A stretch of DNA of 64,000 nucleotides from contig CM055098.1 in assembly GCA_029204225.1 (NCBI GenBank), forward strand, positions 23,935,367 through 23,999,366, in the 5' to 3' direction. Position numbers and translations under genes: made by a program. Of the stretch, positions 14,501 to 24,323 are shown one piece after another (positions within the stretch are counted from its first letter, which is position 1; each line of letters opens with the position of its first letter). The stretch comes from Diphasiastrum complanatum. Taxonomy: Eukaryota; Streptophyta; Lycopodiopsida; Lycopodiales; Lycopodiaceae. The notes below the pieces were generated by a model. The model had not been told where the DNA came from. It did no database searches and saw only the letters and a list, made by a program, of their open reading frames with translations.

Positions 14501-17500
14501 CCTCATCACACGCAGATGATGTACTTACTTCTTCCTGAGTTTGTCGTTTAGTGAGCTTATAACGAATACCAGGATCTGCATCATTTATAACTATCTCACG
14601 AGCAATCAATTCATCTTGCATTTTTGGCTGTGGTATGATCCCTTTTAAATCCTGTAATCAGCAGAAGACAACGAGCATTAAGCAGACACAAACAAAATAC
14701 TCAGTCCTCAACTGCAAATTTTCTAAATAATAGAAGAAACCTTCAACCTCGATTTAATCAAAAATGAAAATAATCACTGCAAATTTTCTAAATAATGCAA
14801 GAAACCTTCAACCTTGATTTAATCCAAAATGAAAAAAATCAACGGTATGGAGCGGCCTATTATTCCAAATTGTCTAAACATCAAAACTTAGAAACAAAAA
14901 AACTTCACTATCATAACCTACTGCTAAATTCCGTCCTGGAACTATTGCATTCAAATCCTTACTGCGTATAGAGTTTTGAACCAAGCAATGTGAGTCTCCA
15001 ACATTCACCAAGGCGAGAAAAAAGTGGCCAAAGAAACATAACTTGACTAATTCAGCACACTCTTGTTATGAAGAAGTCAAATGTGGTGACATTGTTTCTG
15101 CTTCATTCTGCAATGAAGTCTTGTGATCTTTTCCATGTCTACTTGGTGAATGCAGGCCAAATAGGGTACAAGATGAGACCCACAAATTTTGTGATCTATA
15201 AATCCGAAGGTTTGGAATAGTGTCTGGACAAATGCTCTGTTTAAAATTTAGTGTTTCCACCCGGTTGAGAATCAACCTTTTCAGAACCGGCATGAATCGT
15301 AATTCCAAACTGGGTCCCTCCCAAAAGAATTGGAAAGAATCGGCAAATTTGTTCTTCGCCTTTTTTTAGATATAATGCTAGAAGATATCTATTGTAACGG
15401 CTCGTGACTCATCACTCATGTCAAATGTGACACAAATTCATAAATTACAAATGGTTCAGAAATCATAGACTAGTCAAGATTTAAGACTCAACATTCAACA
15501 TTCAAGCATCAAAAATCAAGATTCATCATTCGAGTGACAAGTTTCAACAATGGGAATTCAAGTTCAAGTTCAAGTAGTTCAAGCTCAAACCTTAAATACA
15601 AAGGTGAAAGTTGAAAGTTCAAACGATTACCTGCATGGGTTCTTTGGCCTCCCTCATCTTCTCTAAAAGGCATAGGTATGAATGATACACTGGCCTTTCT
15701 AACTTATCTATCAAGATGCTATTTCTCTTCTTGGTGTGTATGAGGGAGTGAGTAGATGTTCCAATTCCTCTCACAAGCTAGTGCGGTCCCATGAGAGAAC
15801 TCCCAATGTCATGCACTATAGCCTAGGGGTCCAGTAGGACCCTATGAAGGTAACCACCCATCCTCAAGAACATGGTCATGGAACTACTCAGGACTTTTAC
15901 TTCTTGCATAGAGGATGCAGCACATGGGCAACTGCATGCGAAGGAAGGCCTATGAAACTAATTCCAACTGCTCTCCCACTTGGCCTTTATCTCTTGAATT
16001 ATAAATTAAGGAATAAATGTCATTGATTGAAATTGACCAATGTCAAGGTTCAAACTTCAAACTTGAGACTAAATTTATAAAATGGAAATGAAAGAAATTA
16101 GAAGGGGACAGCCGAGGGTTAACGGGTTATAGTATATACCTGGCAAAACTCAACTCAGTGCAACAATCAAGCTGCTCACCCAACCTATCCATAAACTTGT
16201 AGACAAGACCCATGCTGGACCCCTCTCTATCTATGAGTCGTAGAACAGTGTGGAGTGGTTGAAATCCAACAACCACCGACCTTGCCTCATCTCAAAAGGC
16301 TGATGACAAGACGATACTCTCAAATCTCCTGGATCGAGACTCAGTCAATCCACTCCACTACCCACTGGTTACAAATAACCATCTGATTGAGGGTGCGGTG
16401 TACCTTTAGGAGCCACTCCAAGACTATAAATATGAATGCAAACCTAAACACAAAGATTAAACAATCATCAATGATCAATGCATCAAACTTCAAAGAAAGA
16501 TCCAAATAATGCTTAAGCTAGCCGCGAAACACTAAACCCCCATGCCCATCGCCCCATTGCCCAAATCCAAATTCTAGCATTGAGAATGATACATCAAGAA
16601 TCAACTTTCAAAATTCAAATTTCAAAGTTCATACCTCTCGTGGGAGTAGGTCTTAGCATCTCCAAATTTTTAACAGGAAAAAAGTTTTTTAAACATTTAT
16701 CAGGCTATCAAAAAATGTTTGTTTATTTAATGTATCCAAATTGCATATGCCTGGACTCTGGAGTTTATGACCAACACCAATCAAATAGTTGGGTTGAAGA
16801 CTAATGCAAACATACGCTTCCAACAAACCAGGATAAAGCAATAGACAATCAACATAGATGTTGGAGTGAGCTAAGAAAAATGAGAGAGCGGTGATGGATT
16901 GAGCAAAAACTTATGCTGATCTAAATCGTCCGCCAAGAGAGTTCGTAGAAGGAATTGTTTTTCGAGATTCCAGAGGACTCGGCTTCTCTAAAGACAAGAA
17001 AGTGGTACCTTGTCACCTAAATTTTCTAAACCTTGGAGGATTGTTAGAAAGATAAATAGCATCGCTTATGAATTGTACTTACCTGTTGGTTGTAGAGAGC
17101 ATCCTATTCTTCATGTTTCAAACTTCAAGAAGGTTTACATAATGATGATAATTTGTGGACTAATGGACTCTTTTGTTTTAGGAGCATGGGAAGATGAGAC
17201 ATGGGGCAGCAAGAGTGTCGAACTGGAGGCATAGGCGATTGCGGAATCGTTTGCTATGTGAGTACTTGGTTGCATGGCATGGACGACCTCTGGATGAGGT
17301 TACCTAGGAGACTGGCTGAGGTTACCAGCACAATGTCTAAACTTTGCCATCAAGGACGATGTTCCTTCAAGGGGAGGGAATGTCAGATGCTTTTAAATCT
17401 CTTACCCATTGTGAGTTGTAAAAATGTAATTATTCATTATTGAACGGCCAAGTCATCTACTTGTGGTGACAATTATAAATTAGCAAATGAAAAGGATCAC

Positions 17501-20500
17501 TAGTTGTAAGTGACTAATTAGTACTTGGCAAAAAATTATTAGGTCTTAACAAGAGTATGCTAGACTAACTTCCTAGATTGTAAGAGTTGATTGGTCAAGG
17601 GACATGTGTCATATGTGATTGAGACATTTCGTCCAATACATGAATAACACATCGCCAAACAATTACTAGCAACTTCTACATGCATACCCATGTGTCAAGT
17701 ACTTGCCAAAGTGGTACAGGCCATGTGGTGGCTTTAGGATGAGTCGGGGTTAAGGGGTGCTTGAGGAGATAAGAGTGAGCTTTAGTCCAACATTCCTAAG
17801 TCACCTGTATGCAACATAGGTTGGGGGAGACTTGTAGCAAAGCTTTCTTTGTGTTCTATGTACTTTGATCAAAAAACCAATAAAGGAGAAGCTATTATGG
17901 TGTGATTCTTGTCTTTTACTTAAATTTTCAAGCTTGTGAATGCAACATCTGTATCATGTGCTTATTCCATCACATCATAGTTGCAAATCGATTCAAATTG
18001 AGTAAGATTTGAATTTTGGATTGAGATTTGCATCAAGATTTGAAGCTTCAAAACTTTTGAAAGATTTGAAAATTAGACATATCAAATTGATGTGAACCAT
18101 GGGAAGGATCGCATGCTTCAAGCTTACATTTGCCATGAGAGACCTTACTGATAACTATCAAACATTCCCTAGCTTCCAAATAATAAAGCAGAAAAAAATT
18201 TAACTACACAAATTTCAAAGTATGGCTCGGTCTATATTAAGGATAGAATTGGCTCACAAATTCTAATGTTACCCCACAAATTCTAATGTTACCTCACAAA
18301 TTCCTAGATTCCAAAACATATAATTTGTAAAATTTAGCTGGCTCGGAGTACAGCAAAGATTCAAATCTTCCATTGAATCAAAAGGATTTGAAAAGGCACA
18401 AAAACCATCAAATCCATGTGCATTTACTGAAAATTCACTCCAATGGACATTTCTCTTCCCTTGTATGATTGTCTTACTTTTCTTGTGATTATATTATTTA
18501 GTAATGTAAAACTTCCAATGAAGTTTCAAGGGAAAGTTTCAGTTGCAACTTACTACAAATTCAAAAATTATGAGGCCATGATAACAATATTTCAACCAAA
18601 TGCAGTGCTTCTGGTTAGGAATTGATTGTTGCAAAATGAGCTAACTCAAAAATAATAATATCGATCTCTTGATTGAGTTTACCACTAGAATGGCACCCAC
18701 CCTTTTCTTATACATCTAAAAAGCTCATTCATTATTCTACAAAAAAAAGAGCACTAAATCTTCTTTGAAAACCTTTTGTCATGATTCACATGCAACAATT
18801 GCAGTTGAAGTAACAATGATTCTAACAACTTCAGACAAACCATCAATTCATGCAGCCAGGAGATTTTACAGGAACACACAATGCTAAGTATGATCACAAA
18901 CTACCATGATAGTTACTCGCATTTTGTGGACCGGTAGATATACTTTCACACACTTGATAAAATCGAATGTGCATGAAGGAGGCAAAGAATCGACAATAAA
19001 GATGTCCGAAATCTATATAATCACTATGATCAGGGCACTAGGATGACTGCAGTGAAAAAACAGGAATCATCAAAATAATGTTCTAGAAACAAGACTTTTA
19101 TGTTTGATCACAAGTTGGAAACTACCAGGTTAATTTTTTGTACAATTGCAGCAGCATTTTGCTGTTGAATGGCTGCTACAGCTGGAGCAACGTGTCCAGT
19201 AGATGAAAGTGCTGCTGTTGCAGGTAAGGTAGGGAAAACACCAACAGGAGTAAATACCCCAGGAAACCCTATCGCTGCAAGTCCACCAACACCATTGAGG
19301 GGGAGCATGGTCGGAAGCACCACCGTGGCAGGCAAGCCTTCTGCTGGTTGATCCCACTTGCGCTTTTTCCTACATGATGTACAAAAGGTGAACAATTGTG
19401 GTGATGAAGTAAGTTTGACATCACAGCTAGAATTAATTCTGAAGACAGCTTAGAATAATATAACTGCAAAGTGCAAACTGAAGTAAAACAAATTTCAGTA
19501 AAAGGGATCAACCAAATAAAGCTCCAAATAAACAGGAAGTCCAGTAACTAGCCAAATAACCCAAATCAATACAAGCACACAATCCTTTAAAAGACAACCC
19601 AAAACCTTCTCTACAACAAAATTGGAGGTTGAAATGAAGCCTTGATTCTAATTCAATGGCAGACCCATGCACGCCACTGGGACTTACGATCCATCAAGAG
19701 GATAGAATCATCAACATTTGATGCCATTTGCCAATGCAAACAAATGGACTTGCATAAATGTTTCCTAATGCAGTACTTCACCCGGCACAGCAGTAACTTA
19801 GACCATTCATGCAAATGGCAACTCCTTGCAAATGTTCACGGTTCAAGCTAAATTCCTCTACAAAAACCCTAAAAGATCTGTAAATGCAGGATAATTTGTG
19901 CTATGCATTGGCTTTAAGATTTCCAGCTACATGGACAATTCATGTAAGTAGCATCTTCTTGCAATTAAGTTGTATTCAGGCTTAAATAGTCTACTAGAAC
20001 TCTAAAACGTTTGTTAAGACTGCTACCCTAAAATGTTTGTTAATGAGGATGTTTTGAGATACTCTTGCCCGGTTAACTTCAAAAATTCAAGTAAGCAAGT
20101 GCAACAAACACCACACCTATGGATAATTAACTGCTAATCTGATATCAGAGGCAAATTTCCTGCACCACTATGGTCAAATCATCTGTTAAGGAACCATCCC
20201 AACCTCGCTCATGGTGCAGCAAATTCGCTGCATCCAACATCACAAGCCCGAGGCACCCGTGCTCTGCCTCACAAGCCCGAGGGCACCCATGCTCTGCCTC
20301 ACAAATCTGCTCGCGAACATCTGAAGCCTCACTTACTGTCACAGTTGTTTTGCTCTCTAAGTATTTTCTAGCATTTCTACTTTCAACGTAGCTTCAATGT
20401 TCACTTCGTAGCATCCGTAGCATAAGTATATAAACTTGCCAAGGGTGAGTTTTGGCAAAAAATCTAAACACAAGGCAGAACTTGGGCGGGCCTATTCTCT

Positions 20501-21226
20501 GCATGGCTTCAATTCTTAATAGCTCGTTCCAGAAACATGTAAGAAATGTAAAGTTTATGGAGATAGGGCAGTGGTGGATTGGATTGGTTCCACTCAAATA
20601 TCACCATTTCGTGCCAGCACTCTCATCTTAATATGAACCACCTCTAATCCTACAAGATTGAATGGTGGAGATTGAGTTGGGGGACCCCCATTAGCGTCTG
20701 CAATATTCTGCCCTAAGTTTTGGTTGCAATCTGATTGGTTGTGTTTTTTATGACCTGAAATTATGGAGCCCCCTTGAATGAACCCTGAAAAGACGGAGCA
20801 CTCTTTGATGGAATCTGAAAATGCGGAGCCCTCCTGGGTGGAATCTTTCTACCTCTCTCGAGGTACGATTTTTGGCAGTATTTTTGAGACATCAAGTTTT
20901 CTAATGTGTGTTTTAGAGACTCATATTAACGAAACTACAGCCATCTCGCCGCTGTTGTGGCTCGATGAGAGGGCTTGCTGATAATGTCCACAATATGCTT
21001 CGAAACTCTTATCTGGTTATAAGTGTCTGTATGTGGATAACCTAATATGACGAGCAGCTAAGATTTCTATGGGATACATTTAAGCTCAGACCATACGGGA
21101 TAAATGAGATTGAAGCTTCAAAAGTAAAAACACAATTCTTTCCTGCAAAATTTACAAGCAAAAAAAAGTCACAAAAGACACTGTTACAAACCTTTGCCGC
21201 GTGACAGGTGCAGCTTCCTCACCCAT
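2550..21226 (-). CDS. RIK: Protein RIK: RS2-interacting KH-domain protein, 13 coding exons
   Basis: RIK is a nuclear KH-domain (SF1-like) RNA-binding protein known in maize and Arabidopsis as a partner of the RS2/AS1 MYB complex that keeps KNOX genes silent. Coding exons read from the sequence: 21226-21192, 19369-19126, 14651-14529, 14360-14326, 14202-14127, 14002-13880, 13690-13604, 13280-13202, 9548-9431, 9190-9044, 8911-8281, 3085-2899, 2680-2550. All junctions are GT-AG and the phases agree. The start ATG gives MGEEAAPVTRQRKKRKWDQPAE, with the family's basic RKKRKWDQPAE block formed across intron 1. Around residues 94-171 is the conserved block with ELIAREIVIND and GAVVITRGRY; about 215-305 is the KH core with its GRIRGPNDQYL loop, LRGRGSG and LPPHLYISCDNAKNLDDA. 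A Pro/Ser/Tyr-rich tail follows, with AAVPPPEQL, and it ends KPFWAP then TGA. Predicted length is about 671 residues, somewhat longer than I recall for Arabidopsis. The weak point is the acceptor at 3085; an extra exon between 3086 and 8280 cannot be excluded. Confidence 0.88.
3086..8280 (-). other. RIK intron 11 (about 5.2 kb)
   Basis: This intron is bounded by a GTGCTG donor at 8280 and a tentative AG acceptor at 3086. It holds a plus-strand copia-like relic (4183-6600). The rest, 3086-4182 and 6600-8280, shows no coding motif or repeat I can name. A short, pyrimidine-preceded acceptor-like site on the minus strand near 3460 opens only about ten codons before a stop, so I did not include it. 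Confidence 0.6.
4183..6600 (+). mobile_element. Copia-like LTR retrotransposon relic inside RIK intron 11
   Basis: A TGGTATCAGAGC primer-binding site, complementary to the initiator tRNA-Met 3' end, lies at 4594-4605. The preceding ~408 bp starts TGTTGAGAG at 4183 and carries a TATA-like AGTATAAGTAG, fitting a 5' LTR. Downstream there is no intact gag-pol. A decayed stretch near 6325-6400 reads roughly SVTTEADWYSLLPMASS, resembling the copia RNase H motif S-TEAEY-A. I found no 3' LTR, so the right boundary is arbitrary. Confidence 0.45.
9890..10025. repeat. Dispersed repeat, copy A
   Basis: This copy shares the core AGATGCTATGACATTCAA, and then AATAGGTGCAGGTCCCATG and TGTCCATTAACTTTCA, with related segments near 11020-11110, 13010-13050 and 59860-59960. 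Family unknown. Confidence 0.45.
10528..11115. repeat. Dispersed repeat, copy B, split by an insertion
   Basis: The left part (ACAATCTTCAACTCTAT, ending 10547) and the right part (from GGAATCCACAAACAAAGTC at 10967) join into one sequence that matches copy C near 12950-13050 and copy D near 59808-59960. The 414 bp between them is therefore a later insertion. Confidence 0.5.
10548..10961. mobile_element. 414-bp insertion (solo-LTR-like) with 5-bp target duplication
   Basis: The insertion is flanked by TCTAT at 10543-10547 and TCTAT at 10962-10966. The empty site can be inferred from the uninterrupted copies of the host repeat at 12950 and 59808. The ends read AGTTATGGA and, inverted, AGTTACGAA, a short imperfect terminal inverted repeat. 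Inside are a TATA-like GGCTATAAGTAGG near 10768 and a partial tandem repeat of GTCTTGCTTATGTG. It could be a solo LTR or a non-autonomous DNA element. The usual TG...CA ends are not present at these boundaries. Confidence 0.5.
12945..13055. repeat. Dispersed repeat, copy C (uninterrupted)
   Basis: It reads AATCTTCAACCCTAT, then CCACCCACAAAATCTTAGA, then ACCAAATGCTATGACATTC. This matches copies B and D without the 414-bp insertion. Confidence 0.45.
13281..13603 (-). other. RIK intron 7 (323 bp)
   Basis: A short intron between the LGRIRGPN exon and the DQYLIHIM exon, with a GTAAGC donor and a TGCAG acceptor. Nothing else is seen in it. Confidence 0.8.
16980..17379 (+). mobile_element. Ty3/gypsy chromovirus 3' end: integrase tail and chromodomain (decayed)
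   Basis: The frame at 17010-17234 reads MSPKFSKPWRIVRKINSIAY, then ELYLP and HPILHVSNFKK. This is the conserved integrase C-terminal region of gypsy elements (SPKFxGPxxI, VAYxLxLP, HPVFHVSxLKK). A second frame, shifted by two bases and starting near 17222, gives RRLRNRLLCEYLVAWHGRPL followed by DEVT, which matches the chromodomain core. A stop stands where the conserved Trp is expected. Next come a gypsy-style linker and a purine tract (AAGGGGAGGGAA, ending 17379). The element is dead, and its upstream pol is missing from this intron. Confidence 0.65.
17380..17950 (+). repeat. Candidate 3' LTR of the chromovirus remnant
   Basis: Sequence beginning TGTCAGATGC directly follows the purine-rich tract, as expected for a 3' LTR. 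It contains an AATAAAGGAG signal near 17878. The right end is not defined, because there is no partner LTR to compare with. Confidence 0.35.
19370..21191 (-). other. RIK intron 1 (about 1.8 kb)
   Basis: The donor CAAAG/GTTTGT (21191) and the acceptor ATGTAG (19370) split an Arg codon, so the RKKRKWDQ block is formed across the junction. A short direct repeat (CACAAGCCCGAGG...CACCC(G/A)TGCTCTGCCT) occurs at about 20241-20305. No other feature is recognised. Confidence 0.75.
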
Positions 21227-21500
21227 GGTTGCCTGCCTGCCAATGCTTTTCTGCTGCCTCAAAACCCTAAACTGCCATCAACACAGGCTGCACATAATCT
21301 CATCACACGACTGCTACACACAGGTCCAAGAAAAGAAAGAAGGTAATGCTTCTAAGAGGCAAGCAAGAGGCGATGGAGGCAACGAACGAGGAGATGCAAA
21401 TGCTTAATAGCAGCAACAAAATACAAAGAACACGATCCTTTCAATGCAAAATGATCCAATGAAGAAGAATGTGAATAAAACACGTTTTCTACACTACTAA
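21227..21500 (-). promoter_or_regulatory. RIK 5' leader/promoter-proximal region with a telo-box
   Basis: This is the sequence just upstream of the RIK ATG. An AAACCCTAA telo-box lies at 21262-21270, about 36-44 nt before the start codon and so probably in the leader. Telo-boxes are common near the transcription start of housekeeping plant genes and can recruit TRB/PRC2 factors. I could not place the transcription start or a TATA box. Confidence 0.4.
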
Positions 21501-22748
21501 AGTATTGTCCATATTTGTTGGCATTTTTTGGAGAAAATTTTTTGGAGAGAACAAAAAATTTCTTTGTGATGGTAGTTTAATTTTACGCACTCGGATAATA
21601 GGTGTTTAGAGGCACACTGTGGAGAGGCACAGTCTGGACTACTAGCATCATGGGGCTTTGTTTAATCTCAACACCCTCTGCACTCTTTGCACCATATTGC
21701 ATCGGGGCAATCATCACCGTTGCAATCGCAGCTATGGGGATCTTTGTTGCAATAAAAAAAATATACCTTAACATTATGCCATGCACATGAAATGGCTTTA
21801 TTAGGGGACATGATCTTCAAATTTTATCCAAGAGGATTTGGGTTTCTTAATTTCCCAGAACGGCCTTTGAGGACATGCTTTTGAGATTTCATCTCAGAGG
21901 GTTTGGATTTGGTACTTATAGATCCATGAGTGCTCCATGTTTTCAAGATTCTATGCATGAGTGCTCCCTATTTTCAAGATCCCTATATGGACAAAGGTCA
22001 ACTATAGATTGAAATCTAAGATCTATGGCAAAGACACATTACTACATGCATATAATCATCATACAAGTACACACACATGTAAGGAAGATGTACTTTCAAA
22101 AAAATAAGTATGAAAAGCTCCTCGGGTAGAGATAGAATGCAACCAATAAGCCTCGGGTAGAGTGAGAAAGCAACAAATTGACTAGAACTCCAAAATCACA
22201 TCGATCTCTTAAAAAACTCACATTGGATTATGATAAAAACTCAAAGTACATATAGAACTCGTGGAGATCCATGCTACAATCCTATTGGACCCCTCAATCA
22301 TAGCCTCTCTAATCCTATTGGATGTGTGATCAAATATCCCTCACTTTTGATTGGACCATTACAACACATCTCTCTCTTATGATCGGACCCTTTGACTTTT
22401 GCCACCACATAGGGTGCATCACTCATTAAATCTAAACTTGACATGTGTAAGCAACCTAACTAACTCAAGTTACATCAAAATTGAGAATTTTGGCCTAATT
22501 ATGACAAAACATGTGTACTTGACCATTTGGGCTCTAAAGTCAAAATTGGCCCTATCACCTAGTGACACCAAGATGCTTGACTAGCAATCTCTATGGTATC
22601 CCTAAAGTCAACATTCTAAACTATTTCTAGCTATTTTACACACGTGGGAACATGCTCCACACGTGTGAAATGTACTCACAAACATAAAACATAAAATTGC
22701 CAAAGTAGATATTTGTCAATTTCTCACAATGACGAGGGGTCAAGATAG

Positions 22749-22780
<32 letters not shown>

Positions 22781-22929
22781 AAGGAAGAATCTTTACTTAT
22801 GCAAGATCAATTGGCAAAAGCCAATTACATATACATCATTGAAGTGTTTTCAAAATACTTTTTGAGAAATGATAATCTTTAGAAGTGAATCAGAGTACAA
22901 TCACTTTATCTATTAATCTCAGGTATGAG
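21501..22929. other. Intergenic sequence upstream of RIK
   Basis: No gene is supported. Short internal repeats are present, for example GAGTGCTCC...TTTTCAAGAT near 21930-21980 and GCCTCGGGTAGAG near 22120-22160. A 31-base poly-C run at 22749-22779 is listed separately. Confidence 0.5.
22749..22779 (+). repeat. Homopolymer C31 tract
   Basis: Thirty-one consecutive C residues, read directly. On the minus strand this G31 run could fold as a G-quadruplex. It is also a typical place for assembly or sequencing length errors. Confidence 0.9.
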
Positions 22930-23233
22930 AATCGCCAAGTGAAGATCCGACTAGATCCTGTTGCATGCAACTAAAAGGACACATGGAGCAAAACCACCCA
23001 ACTAATAGGAAATGGCTAGTCAATACCCTAACCACTTCACTCCCATGCCATGTTGAATGAATGCAAGAGAGGAGGGGATCCTGGCTCATAGATCAAAAAA
23101 TCCAACAGGGAGAAGGGCCAATTTTCATAGCAGTCAAACACCATGCAAGTGCTCCTATGTCCAATTATATATAGTAACCAGCTATCCATGTCGGAATTAT
23201 TCCAAATCCCACATACCAGTCATGGATGTAACA
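22930..23233 (-). repeat. LTR-like copy a of a minus-strand gypsy element
   Basis: On the minus strand it begins TGTTACATCCATGACTGG at 23233, directly after a polypurine tract AAGGGAGGAAGAA (23246-23234). It matches the copy at 23862-24323 over most of its length, including GGATCTAGTC and AGTACCCTAACCACTTCAC-type blocks (plus-strand sense). Confidence 0.6.
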
Positions 23234-23861
23234 TTCTTCCTCCCTTAAACAAGTTCTGTCCTCAAAACGAGCAAACTAGGGGAGATCGACATTTGTATGC
23301 TTTTAACTCTTTCCCATGAATCATTACCCTCAATCTGACCAACCAACCTAATCAAGCACTCATAGATAGAACAATTACTCAATTGTTTTTATCTCTGATT
23401 CTGAGTACTCTTCCATGTTCCAAAGGTACATCAAGTGATAAGTTCTCCAAACGGGTAAAAATCTTCAATAAATCCAACTGTCATCATCATATAAACTAGG
23501 CTTACATGATACACTGAATGAGTTGTTGACTAATCATGAAGATCAAGTTCAAAAGCTAACAAATCAGTCTTTTACCTTTCACATTTACCCATAAATTATT
23601 ATCCTTATTCTGACTTCAATAATCAAATAAGTACTTAGAGATGGAATAATTCTCCAATTATCTATCTCTACACTAAAGTGCTATAATGCCTTTAGAAGAC
23701 ACTATAGCTTCCATTAGCAGCATCCAATCGAAGATTTGCACAGTACTTGAAGCAGATGGGTTGAATTTCTTGGCCTGAATGGTAAAGACTTCACTCATAC
23801 TTAGAGGAGAAGCACTGTGGCCATGGGTCGACGGCACCGAAGAGATGCCAGTTGTAAGAAG
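23234..23861 (-). mobile_element. Gypsy internal 3' tail between two LTR copies
   Basis: This segment is a diverged second copy of the sequence at 24324-24800 (shared TGACCAACCAACCTAA, TTGTTTTTATCTCTGATTCT and TACATGATACAC). It therefore carries the same decayed pol C-terminus. The order is LTR, tail, LTR, internal. That fits a tandem insertion or an unequal recombination product. Confidence 0.5.
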
Positions 23862-24323
23862 ATCGGACTAGATCCTGCTGCAAAACAACCAAAAGGACGC
23901 CTGTGGAGCAAAATCACCCAACCAACATGAAATGGCTAGTCAGTACCCTAACCACTTCACCTCCATGCCATGGTGAATGAATGCAAGAGAGGAGAAGAAA
24001 CCTGACTCAAGAATCTGAAATTCCAATACGGAGATGGGCGAGTTGCCATGGTAAGTATACTCTCTTCAAAGAGAATATTCCTCTTAGGATTCTCATGTAG
24101 CCTATATTAAGCTGTTGACCTCCTATTCTTGCATTATAGCAGTTAGACACCATGCAAGTGCTCCTATATTCAATTATAGGTTTGGTCTTCATATGATTAT
24201 TAATTATCTTTACAAGACAAGCCCGGAATGACGAGGCATAACCAACAACCATATACACTGGAGTGACCGGCTATCCATATCAAGAATTACTCCAAATCCC
24301 ACATACTACAAATGGATGTAACA
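23862..24323 (-). repeat. LTR-like copy b of the same gypsy family
   Basis: On the minus strand it starts TGTTACATCCATTTGTAG at 24323, after a purine tract ending GGGGGGAATAA. It is longer than copy a, mainly because of an 89-bp extra block at 24051-24139 and about 80 extra bases near 24180-24265. Confidence 0.55.

Larger units (their letters stand above)
14652..19125 (-). other. RIK intron 2 (about 4.5 kb)
   Basis: The donor is GTAGTT at 19125 and the acceptor is TTACAG at 14652. It contains a plus-strand chromovirus tail and LTR (16980-17950). The stretch 15390-16560 is rich in TCAAGTTCAAG-type runs and looks like old LTR-derived sequence, but I cannot define its ends. Nothing is recognised in 18000-19125. 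Confidence 0.7.
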
